Shown: one piece after another, positions 26,815 through 35,961 of the stretch | Numbering within the stretch: position 1 is the stretch's first letter | Layout of the letters: the number at the start of each line of letters is the position of its first letter | DNA from: Corynebacterium gallinarum | Lineage (GTDB): Bacteria; Actinomycetota; Actinomycetes; Mycobacteriales; Mycobacteriaceae | Direction of reading: 5' to 3' | DNA length: 64,000 nucleotides | Assembly: GCF_014837045.1 (NCBI RefSeq) | Contig: NZ_JACSPR010000011.1 | Location: 17,500-81,499, forward strand | Program-made: the position numbers and the translations under genes | The notes under the pieces: model-generated | Told to the model about the DNA's origin: nothing | What the model saw: the letters and a program-made list of their open reading frames with translations, nothing else | Databases searched by the model: none

Positions 26815-27387
26815 ATGGCCCACGCAGACCAGCCCGCCAGCAGCACCGATGTCACCGCAATTCTCACCGCCGACCACAAGGACATGCGTGATCTGCTCGC
26901 CCAGGTTCATCTGACCAGCGACCCCGAGCAGCGTCGCAACCTGGTCGACACCGCCACCGCCGAGGTCATGCGCCACTCGGTCGCGGAGGAGATGTACGTC
27001 TACCCCGTCATGGAGGAGCACCTGCCCAACGGAGCGGAAGAAGTGGAGCACGACAAGAAGGAACACGACGAACTGGTCCAGGTGATGAAGGAGCTGGAGG
27101 GTGTGGATGCCGCGCACCCCGACTTCATCGACCTGGTCAAGAAGTTCGAGGAGATGCTCGCCCACCACGCCAAGGATGAGGAGGAGGACCAGTTTCCGAA
27201 GCTGCGCGCCCACCTTCCCCAGGAGCAGCTGGAGGAACTGGGGGAGAAGGTCGAGCAGGCCAAAAAAGTCGCCCCGACCCGTCCTCACCCCAGCGCACCG
27301 CACTCCGAGCTCTTCCACAAGACCGTCGGCGTCGGTGTCGGCATGGTCGACCGGCTGCGTGACAAGCTCACCGGGCGCGCGACCTAG
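26815..27387 (+). CDS. Hemerythrin HHE domain protein
   Basis: 190 aa, with GGAAGGA upstream. A four-helix hemerythrin with di-iron ligands readable as LTADHKDM, MRHSVAEE..VYP, EHDKKEHDEL and LAHHAKDEEEDQFP, i.e. two HHE repeats. A basic, less conserved tail (KKVAPTRPHPSAPHSELFHK) follows. Such proteins bind O2 or NO or sense redox state; the exact role is unknown. Its TAG stop overlaps the convergent phosphoesterase stop in the shared CTAG. Confidence 0.88.
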   Translation: MAHADQPASSTDVTAILTADHKDMRDLLAQVHLTSDPEQRRNLVDTATAEVMRHSVAEEMYVYPVMEEHLPNGAEEVEHDKKEHDELVQVMKELEGVDAAHPDFIDLVKKFEEMLAHHAKDEEEDQFPKLRAHLPQEQLEELGEKVEQAKKVAPTRPHPSAPHSELFHKTVGVGVGMVDRLRDKLTGRAT

Positions 27388-28172
27388 CTGATCTGCATCA
27401 CCGGGAACGGCCACGGCCGCGCCAGGTGGGGCGGGTGCTGTTCGAAGGGATAGCCGAGTGACACCTCGACGTGGCTGATGCCGTCGACACGCGTTTCCAC
27501 GGGGATGTGCAGGTGACCGTGGATGGCCATGACCGCGTTGTGTTTCACGGGCCAGTCGCGGGTGGCGGTGGTGCCGCACCACAGGGCGATGTCACGCATC
27601 CGGAGTCGGTGCGTGGGTTCGACGACCAGCGGCCAGTGGTTGACCAGCACCTTCTCACCGCGTGTGGCCTTGAGGCGGTCCTCGGTGTATTCGATTCGCT
27701 CGGCGCACCATTTCTCGATGTCGACATAGGGGGCGATGGCGATCTCGTCGTCAAGCTTCACCGACGCGCGCGCCACCGCCTGCTGCGCGGTGAGCCCCGG
27801 CGGGCGGAAGGAGTAGTCGTAGAGGGTGAACAGCGGGCAGACCGTCACCCGCCCGAACACCGGATAAGGGTCCTCCGGGGTGATCACCCCGATTGCGCGC
27901 AGCTGCCCGACCAGCGCACGGTAACGGGCCCGGCCGTTGACGCGGTCGGTTCTGCGGTTGAACAGCTCATGGTTACCCGGCACCCAGATCACCATCTCGA
28001 ACCGCTGCTTCAGCGCACCGAGCGTGCGCACCACATCGGGGATGCGCTCGGCGACGTCGCCGGCCACGATCAACCAGTCCCCGGGGTGCCGGGGAGCAAG
28101 CTTGTCGACGACCGCCTGATTCTCAGCGAACGTGACATGCAGATCGCTGACCGCCCAAAGCGTCCGAGGCAT
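27384..28172 (-). CDS. Calcineurin-like metallophosphoesterase
   Basis: 262 aa from ATG 28172, seven bases after the lldR stop, so the two are probably translated together. The full set of metal motifs is present: VSDLHV, VAGDVAE, PGNHELF, LVNHWPLV and IHGHLH. The long open frame extending upstream overlaps lldR and is not coding. It hydrolyses an unidentified phosphoester in the cytosol. The link to lactate control may be only positional. Confidence 0.85.
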   Translation of the reverse strand: MPRTLWAVSDLHVTFAENQAVVDKLAPRHPGDWLIVAGDVAERIPDVVRTLGALKQRFEMVIWVPGNHELFNRRTDRVNGRARYRALVGQLRAIGVITPEDPYPVFGRVTVCPLFTLYDYSFRPPGLTAQQAVARASVKLDDEIAIAPYVDIEKWCAERIEYTEDRLKATRGEKVLVNHWPLVVEPTHRLRMRDIALWCGTTATRDWPVKHNAVMAIHGHLHIPVETRVDGISHVEVSLGYPFEQHPPHLARPWPFPVMQIS

Positions 28173-28179
28173 CAACCAG

Positions 28180-28860
28180 CTACCCCTGTGTCTCCTCGTA
28201 GTACCCGGTGATGTGCCGGTGCAGCAGCTCAGCAGCCTCCTCCGCCCTATGCTCACGCAGGGCGGTGAGAATGTCGCGGTGCTCCGCCTGGAGACGGGTG
28301 GCGGTGGCACGCCAATCGGGCAGGGTCTGTGCACGGGCCACGGTGTGATCCGCCACGGATGTGCGCAGTGCATCCATCAGCGTGCTGATCAGCGGATTCG
28401 AGGCCGCCCTGGACAGCACCGCATGGAACTGGGCATCCAGGTTGAGGAACTCCTCCAGGGGCAGTTCGGGATCATCCATGATGGTGAGCAGCTTCTCCGC
28501 CGAATCCCAATCACCACGCTCCGGGAGCGAATGCCGCGCCGCCCAGCCCTCCAGCAACAGACGGGCCTCGAACACATCATGATGTCCGACCTGGCTCGTG
28601 GCCAACTGCAGCGTCAGCGACAGCGACAACGCCTGCTCGGGGACGGCCGTGATGATCGTCCCCGACCGCGGCCCGGAACCCGTCGCGCTGGAGATACTCC
28701 CCAGCGCCTCCAGCACGCGGAGAGCCTCCCTCAGCGAACTGCGGGACACACCGAGCGTTTCTGCGAGTGCCCGCTCGCTGGGGAGATGATCACCGATACC
28801 GAGCCGGCCGCTTTTCAATTCCTCAGTGACCCAATTCATGACGGTTTCATGCGCTTTCAT
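28180..28860 (-). CDS. lldR: LldR, FadR-type GntR repressor of lactate genes
   Basis: 226 aa from ATG 28860; six more codons are possible upstream. The sequence follows C. glutamicum LldR closely: KAHETVMNWVTEELKSG, LPSERALAETLGVSRSSLRE as the GntR helix-turn-helix, GSGPRSGTIIT in the wing. The C-terminal FCD domain has a metal/ligand pocket in NLDAQFHAVLSRAASNPLI, VADHTVARAQTLPDWRATA and EHRDILTAL. It represses permease-lldD, with L-lactate as inducer. The palindrome at 26566 is its expected site, and a related one stands in front of ldh. Confidence 0.92.
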   Translation of the reverse strand: MKAHETVMNWVTEELKSGRLGIGDHLPSERALAETLGVSRSSLREALRVLEALGSISSATGSGPRSGTIITAVPEQALSLSLTLQLATSQVGHHDVFEARLLLEGWAARHSLPERGDWDSAEKLLTIMDDPELPLEEFLNLDAQFHAVLSRAASNPLISTLMDALRTSVADHTVARAQTLPDWRATATRLQAEHRDILTALREHRAEEAAELLHRHITGYYEETQG

Positions 28861-28902
28861 TATGTTCCAGTATCGCACGGAGCCGGCAGGAAAAGGCGAT
28901 TG

Positions 28903-29448
28903 TCAGCGCCTCAGTGCCTCCAGGAGAGCATCCACAACCTTTGCCAGCTCACCTGCACGACGCTCATTCGGTGAGAAAACACCATCCCTGCTCTCATTGA
29001 ACGTGGAGAAGGTCACCTGGGCACGGACATCGAACATGTTGAAATTGCCCACGATCTGACGCCACTGCTCCACAGACCGCACCCCCTCGGCCGCGCCATA
29101 GGAGACGAAACCAACCGGCTTGCCCCACCATTCCATCCCCAGGACATCGAAGGCATTCTTGAACGCGCCGGGCACACCATGGTTGTACTCAGGCGTGATG
29201 AAAAGGAATGCATCACACGCATCGATGGCCTGCGACCACCGGGTGACATTCTCATCCTCATACTGCTTATTGGCAGCACCCGGCACTGTCTCCGCCTCCA
29301 GGAGGGGGACATTGAACGCCTTCAGATCCAGGAGCTCATACTCCACACCCTCATCGGCGCGGGCTTCAACCTGGCCCATGACCCAGTCACCCACCCCCTG
29401 CCCGAACCGTCCCTTGCGGATACTTCCGATAATGACGCCGACCTTCAT
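28903..29448 (-). CDS. NAD(P)H-dependent FMN reductase family protein
   Basis: 181 aa from ATG 29448, with AAAGGAG 5 bases upstream. A flavodoxin-like fold with the phosphate loop GSIRKGRFG at residues 7-15 and the conserved TPEYNHGVPGAFKNAFD near the flavin. Members reduce FMN, quinones or azo compounds with NAD(P)H. A paralogue of similar length is at 46225. It is transcribed in the same direction as lldR but separated from it by 42 bp. Confidence 0.88.
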   Translation of the reverse strand: MKVGVIIGSIRKGRFGQGVGDWVMGQVEARADEGVEYELLDLKAFNVPLLEAETVPGAANKQYEDENVTRWSQAIDACDAFLFITPEYNHGVPGAFKNAFDVLGMEWWGKPVGFVSYGAAEGVRSVEQWRQIVGNFNMFDVRAQVTFSTFNESRDGVFSPNERRAGELAKVVDALLEALRR

Positions 29449-29513
29449 GTTGGACTCCTTTGGTAGATGATGTGCAGTGTTGTCCGCCATCGTAGGTGCG
29501 CCCGGCCGGTATG

Positions 29514-30158
29514 TCAGCCGAAGACGACCTGATCCAGGGAGGTGACATCCACGCGCGGATCGGTGCCGGAGCGGTTGATGTACCAGGCCTTCCATCCCAG
29601 TTCACGGGGCTTTTCCACATCATTGACCCAGTCATCACCGACGATGGTGGCGGTTGTGGTACCGAGCCGGTTCAGGGCACGTTCATATATCTCCGGGCGT
29701 GGTTTCGCGGAATCCAGCGTGGTGGCCGCCAACATCACCACCCCGGGCAGGTTCAGGCCGGTGCGATCGAGCTTGTCCTGCTGCATCTCCTCGCTGCCGT
29801 TAGTGAGGATCCCCACCGGATCCCCCGTGGCCAGAGCCCGTTCCAGGCAGGGCAGGGCATCGTCGAAGGCGGTCCAGTGCTGCTCATAGGCGCGTAGGTA
29901 GCCTGTGTAGATCTCGTCGCAGGTGTCATCGTCCATCTCCCGGCCGGTGTAGGCGCGGATGCGATCACGACGCTGCCCCAGGTGGGTGGTCTCACCCCGT
30001 TCGAAACGCCCGAAGCCCCATTTGTCCAACTCCAGCCAGCGCTCGAAATCCGGCTCGATGCCGATGGTGGGGGACCATGCCTGCAGCGCCGCATGGGAAG
30101 CGCTGGTGTGATCCACGAGGGTGCCGTCGAGGTCGAAGAGGATTGCGTGCCGGTTCAT
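29514..30158 (-). CDS. HAD-superfamily hydrolase
   Basis: 214 aa from ATG 30158. HAD motif I is LFDLDGTLVD (residues 7-16), motif II GILTNGSEE, motif III Lys in SAKPRPEIYERAL, and motif IV IVGDDWVNDVEKP. The helical cap (SHAALQAWSPTIGIEPD) is of the YjjG/2-haloacid type, so a nucleotide or sugar phosphatase is likely. The open frame extending upstream to 30281 runs into the TTCGACAC repeat and is not counted as coding. Confidence 0.85.
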   Translation of the reverse strand: MNRHAILFDLDGTLVDHTSASHAALQAWSPTIGIEPDFERWLELDKWGFGRFERGETTHLGQRRDRIRAYTGREMDDDTCDEIYTGYLRAYEQHWTAFDDALPCLERALATGDPVGILTNGSEEMQQDKLDRTGLNLPGVVMLAATTLDSAKPRPEIYERALNRLGTTTATIVGDDWVNDVEKPRELGWKAWYINRSGTDPRVDVTSLDQVVFG

Positions 30159-30186
30159 GGCATTGATACTAGGTGGGTTGGTGCCG

Positions 30187-30322
30187 GGGGTTCGATTATT
30201 TCGACACCTGCTGCGGTTGCCGGGGAGGGTGTGTCGAAAAATTCGCGTTTCAGCGACGCCTGGGTTCGCGTTTTTCGACACACGGCCTGCTCACCCCGCC
30301 CGTTGTGTCGAAGAAGTCGAAC
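30187..30322. repeat. 136-bp TTCGACAC repeat unit, copy A
   Basis: The ends are imperfect inverted repeats (GTTCGATTATTTCGACAC at the left; the right end reads GTTCGACTTCTTCGACAC in complement, 15/18). Inside, TTCGACAC alternates in orientation: forward 30200, reverse 30231, forward 30274, reverse 30305. A further forward copy is at 30364, between units. It is non-coding, in the gap between the HAD gene and the membrane hydrolase gene. Confidence 0.75.
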
Positions 30323-30403
30323 CTGCACCGCGCCCCACATCCCGCAGGCTATGCCCGGCCCATTTCGACACGGTGACAGCCACAGAAGGTCGTCCGGGCG
30401 GGA

Positions 30404-30539
30404 GGGGTTCGATTATTTCGACACGCACCGCGTCATCCGGGGAGGGTGTGTCGAAAAAATCGCATTGCAGCGGCACCTGGGTTCGAATTTCTCGACACAC
30501 TGCCTGCTCACCGTGCCCGTTGTGTCGAAAAAGTCGAAC
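30404..30539. repeat. 136-bp TTCGACAC repeat unit, copy B
   Basis: A direct repeat of copy A with an offset of exactly 217 bp and the same length. TTCGACAC motifs are at 30417 (forward), 30448 (reverse), 30491 (forward, first base C) and 30522 (reverse). Spacing within the unit is nearly the same as in copy A while the sequence between motifs has diverged, which suggests selection on the motif array. The rest of the gap (30540-30653) has no recognised feature. Confidence 0.75.
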
Positions 30540-30653
30540 TCCACCCCGCGGGGGCCGAAAAACACCCCGCCCCAGATCGCCGTCTAAGCGCCCAGCAACC
30601 CGCAGGCCATGCCCAGGCCCATCCGGCCCCCACAAAGGCCTTAAAACGCCCCA

Positions 30654-32465
30654 CTACCGCCTGACCGAGTTCTCCCGGATCCAGGTGATCGCCTTCTGCT
30701 GGATTCCCGGGGTCAGCTGCACCGGAACTCCCACCCGGGAGCCCAGCAGCGCCGCCCAGTAGGGAAGGAATTCACCGTGGTAGTTGTGCCCGTGACCTCC
30801 GGGGACATCCACGGACACCGTCAGGTCCAGGGCCAGCTGCCATCCGGTGACAAACGGCACCCACCGCAGTCGTTGGAACACATCCAGTTTCTGCGCATCG
30901 GGTGCTGTCACCCCGCGGGTGCCGGGTTCACGCAGCCAGTCGGGGCGGCGGACAAACAGTGGCAGCTCCCACCAGACGATCGGGTCGGAGGCGTGCTGGG
31001 CGATGATCATCCGCGGGTGGGACCATTCGCACGCATAACCCTCGCCCCGGTAATCGCAGGTCAGGTGCACCGGATCGGCGACAAAGCGGATGTGCCGGCC
31101 GCCGTCGATGATGGGCAGGCGTTCGGGACTGCCGGGATCGCGCTGGGTGATCAGCTCTTGCATGGCGTCACTGAAGCGCGGGGTCCCGGACAGCATGACC
31201 CCGTCGGCCCTAGTCAACAGCTCGCGGACATCGCCGTAGGCGCTGGCGGTTCCGTAGGCGCCGAGGGATTCGCCGGCCAGGTAGAGGCGGGGGCGGTGGT
31301 GTGGTGGGAGGGAGTGGTGGTGGTGGAGGATGGCGTCGATAAGCTCGCGGGCGGCGCGCACGGGGGCGTCGTTGTCGCGGTACCAGCTCAGCCAGCTGGG
31401 GAGGTAGCTGTATTGCATGGAGATGGTGGCGCAGTTGCCGCCGGTGAGGAATTCCACGGCGGCGACGGACCAGTCGGTGATCCAACCGGTGCCGGTGGAG
31501 GTGGTGATGACGATGGTGTCGCGTCGGAAGGCGCCGGTGCGGTGTATCTCGCGGATGAGCAGGTCGATCTGCATGGCGCGGGTGCGCCCGGGCACGAGGC
31601 CCGCGAAGAGGCGGATGGGTTCGTGCACACGGCTCGGATCAAGTCCGGTGACCTCTGCGATATCCCGCCTGCGTGGCCCGCCCGACAACACCGCCCGCCC
31701 CTGCGACCCGACCGCGCCCCAGTGCTCATGGGACCACGGGCTGCCGGAGCGTTCCGGTTCCCACGGCTGCCAGGTGCCGGGGAAGACCAGTCTGTTGAGG
31801 TGTTCGGCCTTGCGGGCGGCGGTGTTGAGCATGCGTAGGACCACGCGGTCGGCAAGCAGCATCACGCCGACGCTCAATGCGCCCACTGACAATGGCCAGC
31901 TCAGCCACCTGGTCCAGGTGGGCAGCATCCGCACCGCCAGCACCCGCAGCCGGTCCACCGCGCCCTGGATCAACTCGCCCAGCACCAGCAGCGCACCGTA
32001 ACCGACGGTCCCGACCAGCACACCCAGGGTGGTTTCCGCAGGCCCGCGGTTCTTGATGCCCATGAGTTGGGACTGGTTGCGTTGCCGCTGCACACCCACC
32101 GCCACGGTGACCAGCGTGATCGCCCCCACCGCGCCGTGGGTGATCTGACTCAGGCCCGGCACCCGGGGCGCGAGTGTGGACAGACCGGTGGCCACGCCAT
32201 GACCGACCGCCTGGCATACCGCGAGGTTGACCGCCGTGACCCACCACGGCCGGGGCAGCAGCGAGGGTGATAATGCCCACCAGGTGGCCACCTCCGCACC
32301 GAGCAGCCCGGCGCCCATGCGGCGCGGCAGGATACGGCGCGGGACGGCGGGCAGCAGTTCCAGGGTGGCGCCCAGTTCGCGGGCTACCAGGCGTAATGCT
32401 TGTCGACGCCCTCCTCCCACCCAGCGCACACACTCACGAACCACTAGTCTCGGGGTTGATGGCAT
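30654..32465 (-). CDS. Membrane alpha/beta-hydrolase (Abhydrolase_9/DUF2319 type)
   Basis: 603 aa from ATG 32465; the open frame upstream is antisense to ldh and not counted. Residues 1-220 hold about four to five membrane spans (GALLVLGELIQGAVDRL, PLSVGALSVGVMLLADRVV). The C-terminal part is a catalytic domain with the nucleophile motif LYLAGESLGAYG near residue 417 and a late His in GGHGHNYHGEF. I recall mycobacterial and corynebacterial relatives as predicted membrane esterases of unknown substrate. It is divergent from ldh across 183 bp. Confidence 0.82.
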   Translation of the reverse strand: MPSTPRLVVRECVRWVGGGRRQALRLVARELGATLELLPAVPRRILPRRMGAGLLGAEVATWWALSPSLLPRPWWVTAVNLAVCQAVGHGVATGLSTLAPRVPGLSQITHGAVGAITLVTVAVGVQRQRNQSQLMGIKNRGPAETTLGVLVGTVGYGALLVLGELIQGAVDRLRVLAVRMLPTWTRWLSWPLSVGALSVGVMLLADRVVLRMLNTAARKAEHLNRLVFPGTWQPWEPERSGSPWSHEHWGAVGSQGRAVLSGGPRRRDIAEVTGLDPSRVHEPIRLFAGLVPGRTRAMQIDLLIREIHRTGAFRRDTIVITTSTGTGWITDWSVAAVEFLTGGNCATISMQYSYLPSWLSWYRDNDAPVRAARELIDAILHHHHSLPPHHRPRLYLAGESLGAYGTASAYGDVRELLTRADGVMLSGTPRFSDAMQELITQRDPGSPERLPIIDGGRHIRFVADPVHLTCDYRGEGYACEWSHPRMIIAQHASDPIVWWELPLFVRRPDWLREPGTRGVTAPDAQKLDVFQRLRWVPFVTGWQLALDLTVSVDVPGGHGHNYHGEFLPYWAALLGSRVGVPVQLTPGIQQKAITWIRENSVRR

Positions 32466-32517
32466 AGATGAATGATGACAGAGCCCGGCGCACTCCGCAG
32501 GGCGACCATGTCTTTCG

Positions 32518-32558
32518 TGTCTGGTCAGACAGCTTTTCCGGACAGAATCGGGCATAAT
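32518..32558 (+). promoter_or_regulatory. ldh promoter with LldR-like palindrome
   Basis: TGTCT-GGTC-AGACA (32518-32531) is a perfect 5-bp inverted repeat whose core TGGTCAGACAG matches TNGTNNNACNA at five of six fixed positions. A candidate -10, CATAAT, is at 32553-32558, so the palindrome covers the -35 region, a repressor position. LldR repression of ldhA has been reported in C. glutamicum, as I recall. Confidence 0.5.
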
Positions 32559-32648
32559 TAAAAAGGTAGACACAGTTCCTGGGCACGCCACGGACACGCA
32601 CCATCTCTCTGGCAGCCTGGGCTCAACACGGGAATGAGGATGGACAAC

Positions 32649-33602
32649 ATGCGTTTTGTGGGCAACCGGGTGGTTTTGATCGGGGCGGGCGATGTGGGGG
32701 TCGCCTATGCGTATGCGCTGGTCAACCAGGGTATCGCGGATGAGCTGTGCATCATTGACATCGATGAGAAGAAACTTGAAGGCAATGTCATGGACTTGAG
32801 CCATGGCGTGGTGTGGGCCGGCAAGCGCACCAAGGTGAGGAAGGGGACCTACGCCGACTGCGAGGACGCTGCCATGGTGGTCATCTGCGCCGGTGCCGCC
32901 CAGAAGCCGGGTGAGACCCGTCTGCAGCTGGTGGACAAGAATGTGAAGATCATGCACGCCATCGTGGATGAGGTCATGGCCAATGGTTTCGATGGTCTGT
33001 TCCTGGTGGCCACCAACCCCGTGGACATCCTCACCTACGCGGTGTGGAAATTCTCCGGCCTGGACCACAGCCGTGTGATCGGGTCCGGCACCGTCCTGGA
33101 TACCGCGCGCTTCCGGTACATGCTCGGTGAGCTCTATGATGTCTCGCCGAAGTCGATCCACGCCTACATCATCGGTGAGCACGGTGATACCGAGCTGCCT
33201 GTTCTCTCCTCCGCCACGATCGCGGGTGTGTCCATGCGCAAGATGCTGGAAAAGGATCCCGAGCTGGAGCCGCGCCTGGAGAAGATCTTCGAGGACACCC
33301 GTGATGCCGCGTACCGGATCATCGATGCCAAGGGCTCGACGTCCTACGGTATCGGCATGGGCCTGGCGCGCATCACCCGGGCGATCCTCAACAACCAGGA
33401 TGTCGCCCTGCCGGTCAGCGCCTACCTGGAGGGACAGTACGGCGAGGAGGACATCTACATCGGCACCCCCGCCATCATCGACCGCAGTGGCATCCACCGC
33501 GTGGTGGAGCTGGAGATCTCCGATCGTGAGATGAGCCGCTTCAAGCATTCTGCGCAGACGCTGCGTGCGATTAAGGATGAGATCTTCCCGGCGGGGGAAT
33601 AG
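32649..33602 (+). CDS. ldh: L-lactate dehydrogenase (NAD)
   Basis: 317 aa from ATG 32649, chosen because AGGA lies 8 bases upstream and C. glutamicum Ldh begins at this point; ATGs at 32634 and 32640 are possible. It reduces pyruvate to L-lactate with NADH under oxygen limitation. It shows [16 protein letters not shown] (NAD fold), [30 protein letters not shown] (substrate Arg loop), ATNPVDILT and [12 protein letters not shown] with the catalytic His. It and lldD make opposite reactions, and the LldR-like site suggests they are coordinated. Pyruvate kinase 2 follows 101 bp later. Confidence 0.95.
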   Translation: MRFVGNRVVLIGAGDVGVAYAYALVNQGIADELCIIDIDEKKLEGNVMDLSHGVVWAGKRTKVRKGTYADCEDAAMVVICAGAAQKPGETRLQLVDKNVKIMHAIVDEVMANGFDGLFLVATNPVDILTYAVWKFSGLDHSRVIGSGTVLDTARFRYMLGELYDVSPKSIHAYIIGEHGDTELPVLSSATIAGVSMRKMLEKDPELEPRLEKIFEDTRDAAYRIIDAKGSTSYGIGMGLARITRAILNNQDVALPVSAYLEGQYGEEDIYIGTPAIIDRSGIHRVVELEISDREMSRFKHSAQTLRAIKDEIFPAGE

Positions 33603-33702
33603 GGGGCGGGGGTTTTCGTCGATAAGCATTGTGTGGCGCGCGGGATCACCGCTGCGGGGGCACAATGGGACTATTAGCGGTCCGAGGGTTAAGGAGCAAC
33701 AG

Positions 33703-35595
33703 ATGGGTACGTTCGATCACGATCATCTGCAGGAACTACGCCGTGAGGTCGATGACCTGCTGACCGAGCTGGCGCAGGTCACAGAGGCGAATAAGGCGGA
33801 GATCGATAAGGTGGCGCCGACGCATTACAACGGCGCGATCAACCTGCTCCACTACCTGCATCTGCGCACCCGGGATCTGCGTGGCCTGCAGAGCGCCCTG
33901 GCCTCCATCGGGTCGACCCGTCTGACCACCACCGAACCCAGCGTGAAGGCGCGCCTGAAATCTGCGCGCAATGTCATCGGCGCCTACCTGGGGGAGGGGC
34001 CCATCTACCCCGGTCGCGATGTTGCCGATGCCTTCTCCGATGCCGATGAGATCCTCGACGAGCACGCCGAGATCCTCCTGGGCGCACCCATCGAGGGCAC
34101 CCCGTCCTGCATCATGGTGACCCTGCCCGCCGAGGCCGCCACCGACCTGGAGATGGTCCGCGGGTTCGCCAAGAGCGGCATGGACCTGGCCCGTATCAAC
34201 TGCGCGCACGATGATGAGACCGTGTGGAAGCAGATGATCGACAATGTCCACATCGTCGCCGAGGAGGCCGGCCGTGAGATCCGCGTGGCCATGGACCTGG
34301 GCGGCCCGAAGGTGCGCACCGGTGAGATCGCGCCGGGCCCCGAGGTCGGTCGTGCGCGTGTGACCCGCCTGGACACCGGCAAGGTGCTCACCCCCGCGAA
34401 GATCTGGATCACCCCGATCCCGGAGGAGGGCACCGAACCCGCACCGGTTCCGGAGAATCTGCCCGGCCGCCCGGCGCTGGCGGTGCAGGTGGATCCGGCG
34501 TGGTTCGAGAAATTGTCCACCGGCAGCGTCATCGGCCTGACCGACACCCGCGGTTCCCGCCGCTCCTTCACCGTCGTTCGCACCTTCGACGGCGCTGTGC
34601 TGGCCGAGGGGTACCAGAACGCCTACATCGCCAACGGAACCCTGCTCCAGCACGATTACGAGCGCACCCCGGTCCGCGGCATCCCGCCGGTGGACCAGCG
34701 CATCAACCTCAAGGTGGGTAACCGCATGTTCCTCACCTCCGAGGACGTGGTCTACGATCCCTCGGCCGGCCACGGCCGCACGCCCAAGATCAGCTGCACC
34801 CTCCCGGAGGCGGTCGGGGCCATCAAGGTCGGTCACCGGGTGCTTTTCGACGACGGATCCATCGCCGCCGTCTGCATCGACCGCAAGGAACACGACGGCC
34901 ACCACGTGGTGGAACTGGAGGTCACCCGCGCCCGCCCGCAGGGTGTCAACCTGGCCGCCTATAAGGGCATCAACCTGCCCGATTCCGCACTGCCCCTGCC
35001 CAGCCTCACCGAGGAGGACCTCCGCCACCTGCGGTTCGTGGCCGAGCACGCCGACATTGTCAACGTCTCCTTCATCCGCGACACCGGTGATGTGGAGTAT
35101 GTCCTCGATGCCCTCGCCGAGATCGCGGAGGAGACCGGCGAGCACGACAAGATCCGGGAACTGGGCCTCGTGCTCAAGATTGAGACCATCCCCGGATATG
35201 AGAACCTCGCGCCCATCATGCTCACCGGCATGCGGCATGAGAACTTCGGCGTGATGATCGCCCGCGGTGACCTCGCCGTGGAACTCGGCTTCGACCGCAT
35301 GGCCGAGGTCCCGCAGCTGATCATGGCTCTGGCCGAGGCTGCCCACATCCCCACCATCTTCGCCACCCAGGTCCTGGAGAACATGGCCAAGAACGGCCTG
35401 CCCTCCCGCGCCGAGATCACCGACGCCACCCTGGCGCTGCGCTGCGAATGCGTCATGCTCAACAAGGGCCCACACATCAACGACGCCATCAAGGTGCTGT
35501 CCCGCATGAGCAGGAAACTCGGTGCCTCCCAGCGTAAGAGCCGCATGCTGCTGCGCCGTATCCGCAGCTGGGAGGAGCCGGACCAGCAGAGTTAG
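33703..35595 (+). CDS. pyk2: Pyruvate kinase-like protein (second pyruvate kinase, Pyk2 type)
   Basis: 630 aa from ATG 33703, with AAGGAG 6 bases upstream, longer than standard pyruvate kinases (about 475). The first 110 residues are a helical extension (LQELRREVDDLLTELAQVTE). Catalytic segments follow: MVTLPAEAA..LARINCAHDD, AMDLGGPKVRTGEI, SFIRDTGDVEYV, LKIETIPGYENL, GVMIARGDLAVELGF and ATQVLENMAKNGLPSRAE. The B domain is enlarged. It converts PEP and ADP to pyruvate and ATP. The gene follows ldh as in C. glutamicum, where I recall a second pyruvate kinase at this place. Confidence 0.88.
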   Translation: MGTFDHDHLQELRREVDDLLTELAQVTEANKAEIDKVAPTHYNGAINLLHYLHLRTRDLRGLQSALASIGSTRLTTTEPSVKARLKSARNVIGAYLGEGPIYPGRDVADAFSDADEILDEHAEILLGAPIEGTPSCIMVTLPAEAATDLEMVRGFAKSGMDLARINCAHDDETVWKQMIDNVHIVAEEAGREIRVAMDLGGPKVRTGEIAPGPEVGRARVTRLDTGKVLTPAKIWITPIPEEGTEPAPVPENLPGRPALAVQVDPAWFEKLSTGSVIGLTDTRGSRRSFTVVRTFDGAVLAEGYQNAYIANGTLLQHDYERTPVRGIPPVDQRINLKVGNRMFLTSEDVVYDPSAGHGRTPKISCTLPEAVGAIKVGHRVLFDDGSIAAVCIDRKEHDGHHVVELEVTRARPQGVNLAAYKGINLPDSALPLPSLTEEDLRHLRFVAEHADIVNVSFIRDTGDVEYVLDALAEIAEETGEHDKIRELGLVLKIETIPGYENLAPIMLTGMRHENFGVMIARGDLAVELGFDRMAEVPQLIMALAEAAHIPTIFATQVLENMAKNGLPSRAEITDATLALRCECVMLNKGPHINDAIKVLSRMSRKLGASQRKSRMLLRRIRSWEEPDQQS

Positions 35596-35763
35596 TGGTT
35601 GCGTTCCGGGGACAGGTTATGCCGCCACGGCCTCGGAACGTCGAAACCAGAGGGCGAGTAGTGGTCCAACGATAAGGAGCACCACCCACACAAGGGTGAT
35701 CACCGTGATCTCGAAGATGTCCCCGCGTTCCCTGCCCAAGGTCGCGCCGGGAAGAGTGGCGCG

Positions 35764-35961
35764 GTGGATGCGCAGACCGTCAAACGGGGCGTTGCGCTTG
35801 CGCTGGTCTCGTTCCTGGTCTCTCGCGCCGTGACCGCCTGGACTGATCTGCTGTTCCGCCCACCCGTCCAGGTCAGGGGTCCCAAGGCTGGCTGGGTATG
35901 GATCACCGCCATACCTTTCGTAGGGCCTCTGGCCTTTTTCATCCGGGGGATACGACGGTGA
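35764..35961 (+). CDS. Small PLDc_N-type membrane protein
   Basis: 65 aa from GTG 35764 (GGGAAGAG upstream). A hydrophobic segment ALALVSFLVSRAVTAW is followed by QVRGPKAGWVWITAIPFVGP and FFIRGIRR, matching the small actinobacterial PLDc_N pattern VRGPKxxW...VGPxAY..GRR. Two short membrane helices are predicted. An overlapping minus-strand frame is open but has no usable start codon, so the plus frame is preferred. The function is unknown. Confidence 0.55.
   Translation: MDAQTVKRGVALALVSFLVSRAVTAWTDLLFRPPVQVRGPKAGWVWITAIPFVGPLAFFIRGIRR

Noticed and set aside
30121..30762. Several overlapping plus-strand frames
   Set aside because: They are translations of the TTCGACAC repeat units and differ only by repeat copy; no start signals.
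32466..33665. Upstream half of a 1003-codon minus-strand open frame
   Set aside because: It is antisense to ldh, has His/Val-rich low-complexity translation, and the true membrane hydrolase begins at 32465.
33736..35475. 579-codon minus-strand frame
   Set aside because: Antisense shadow of pyk2 in high-GC DNA; Gly/Val/His-rich translation with no family features.
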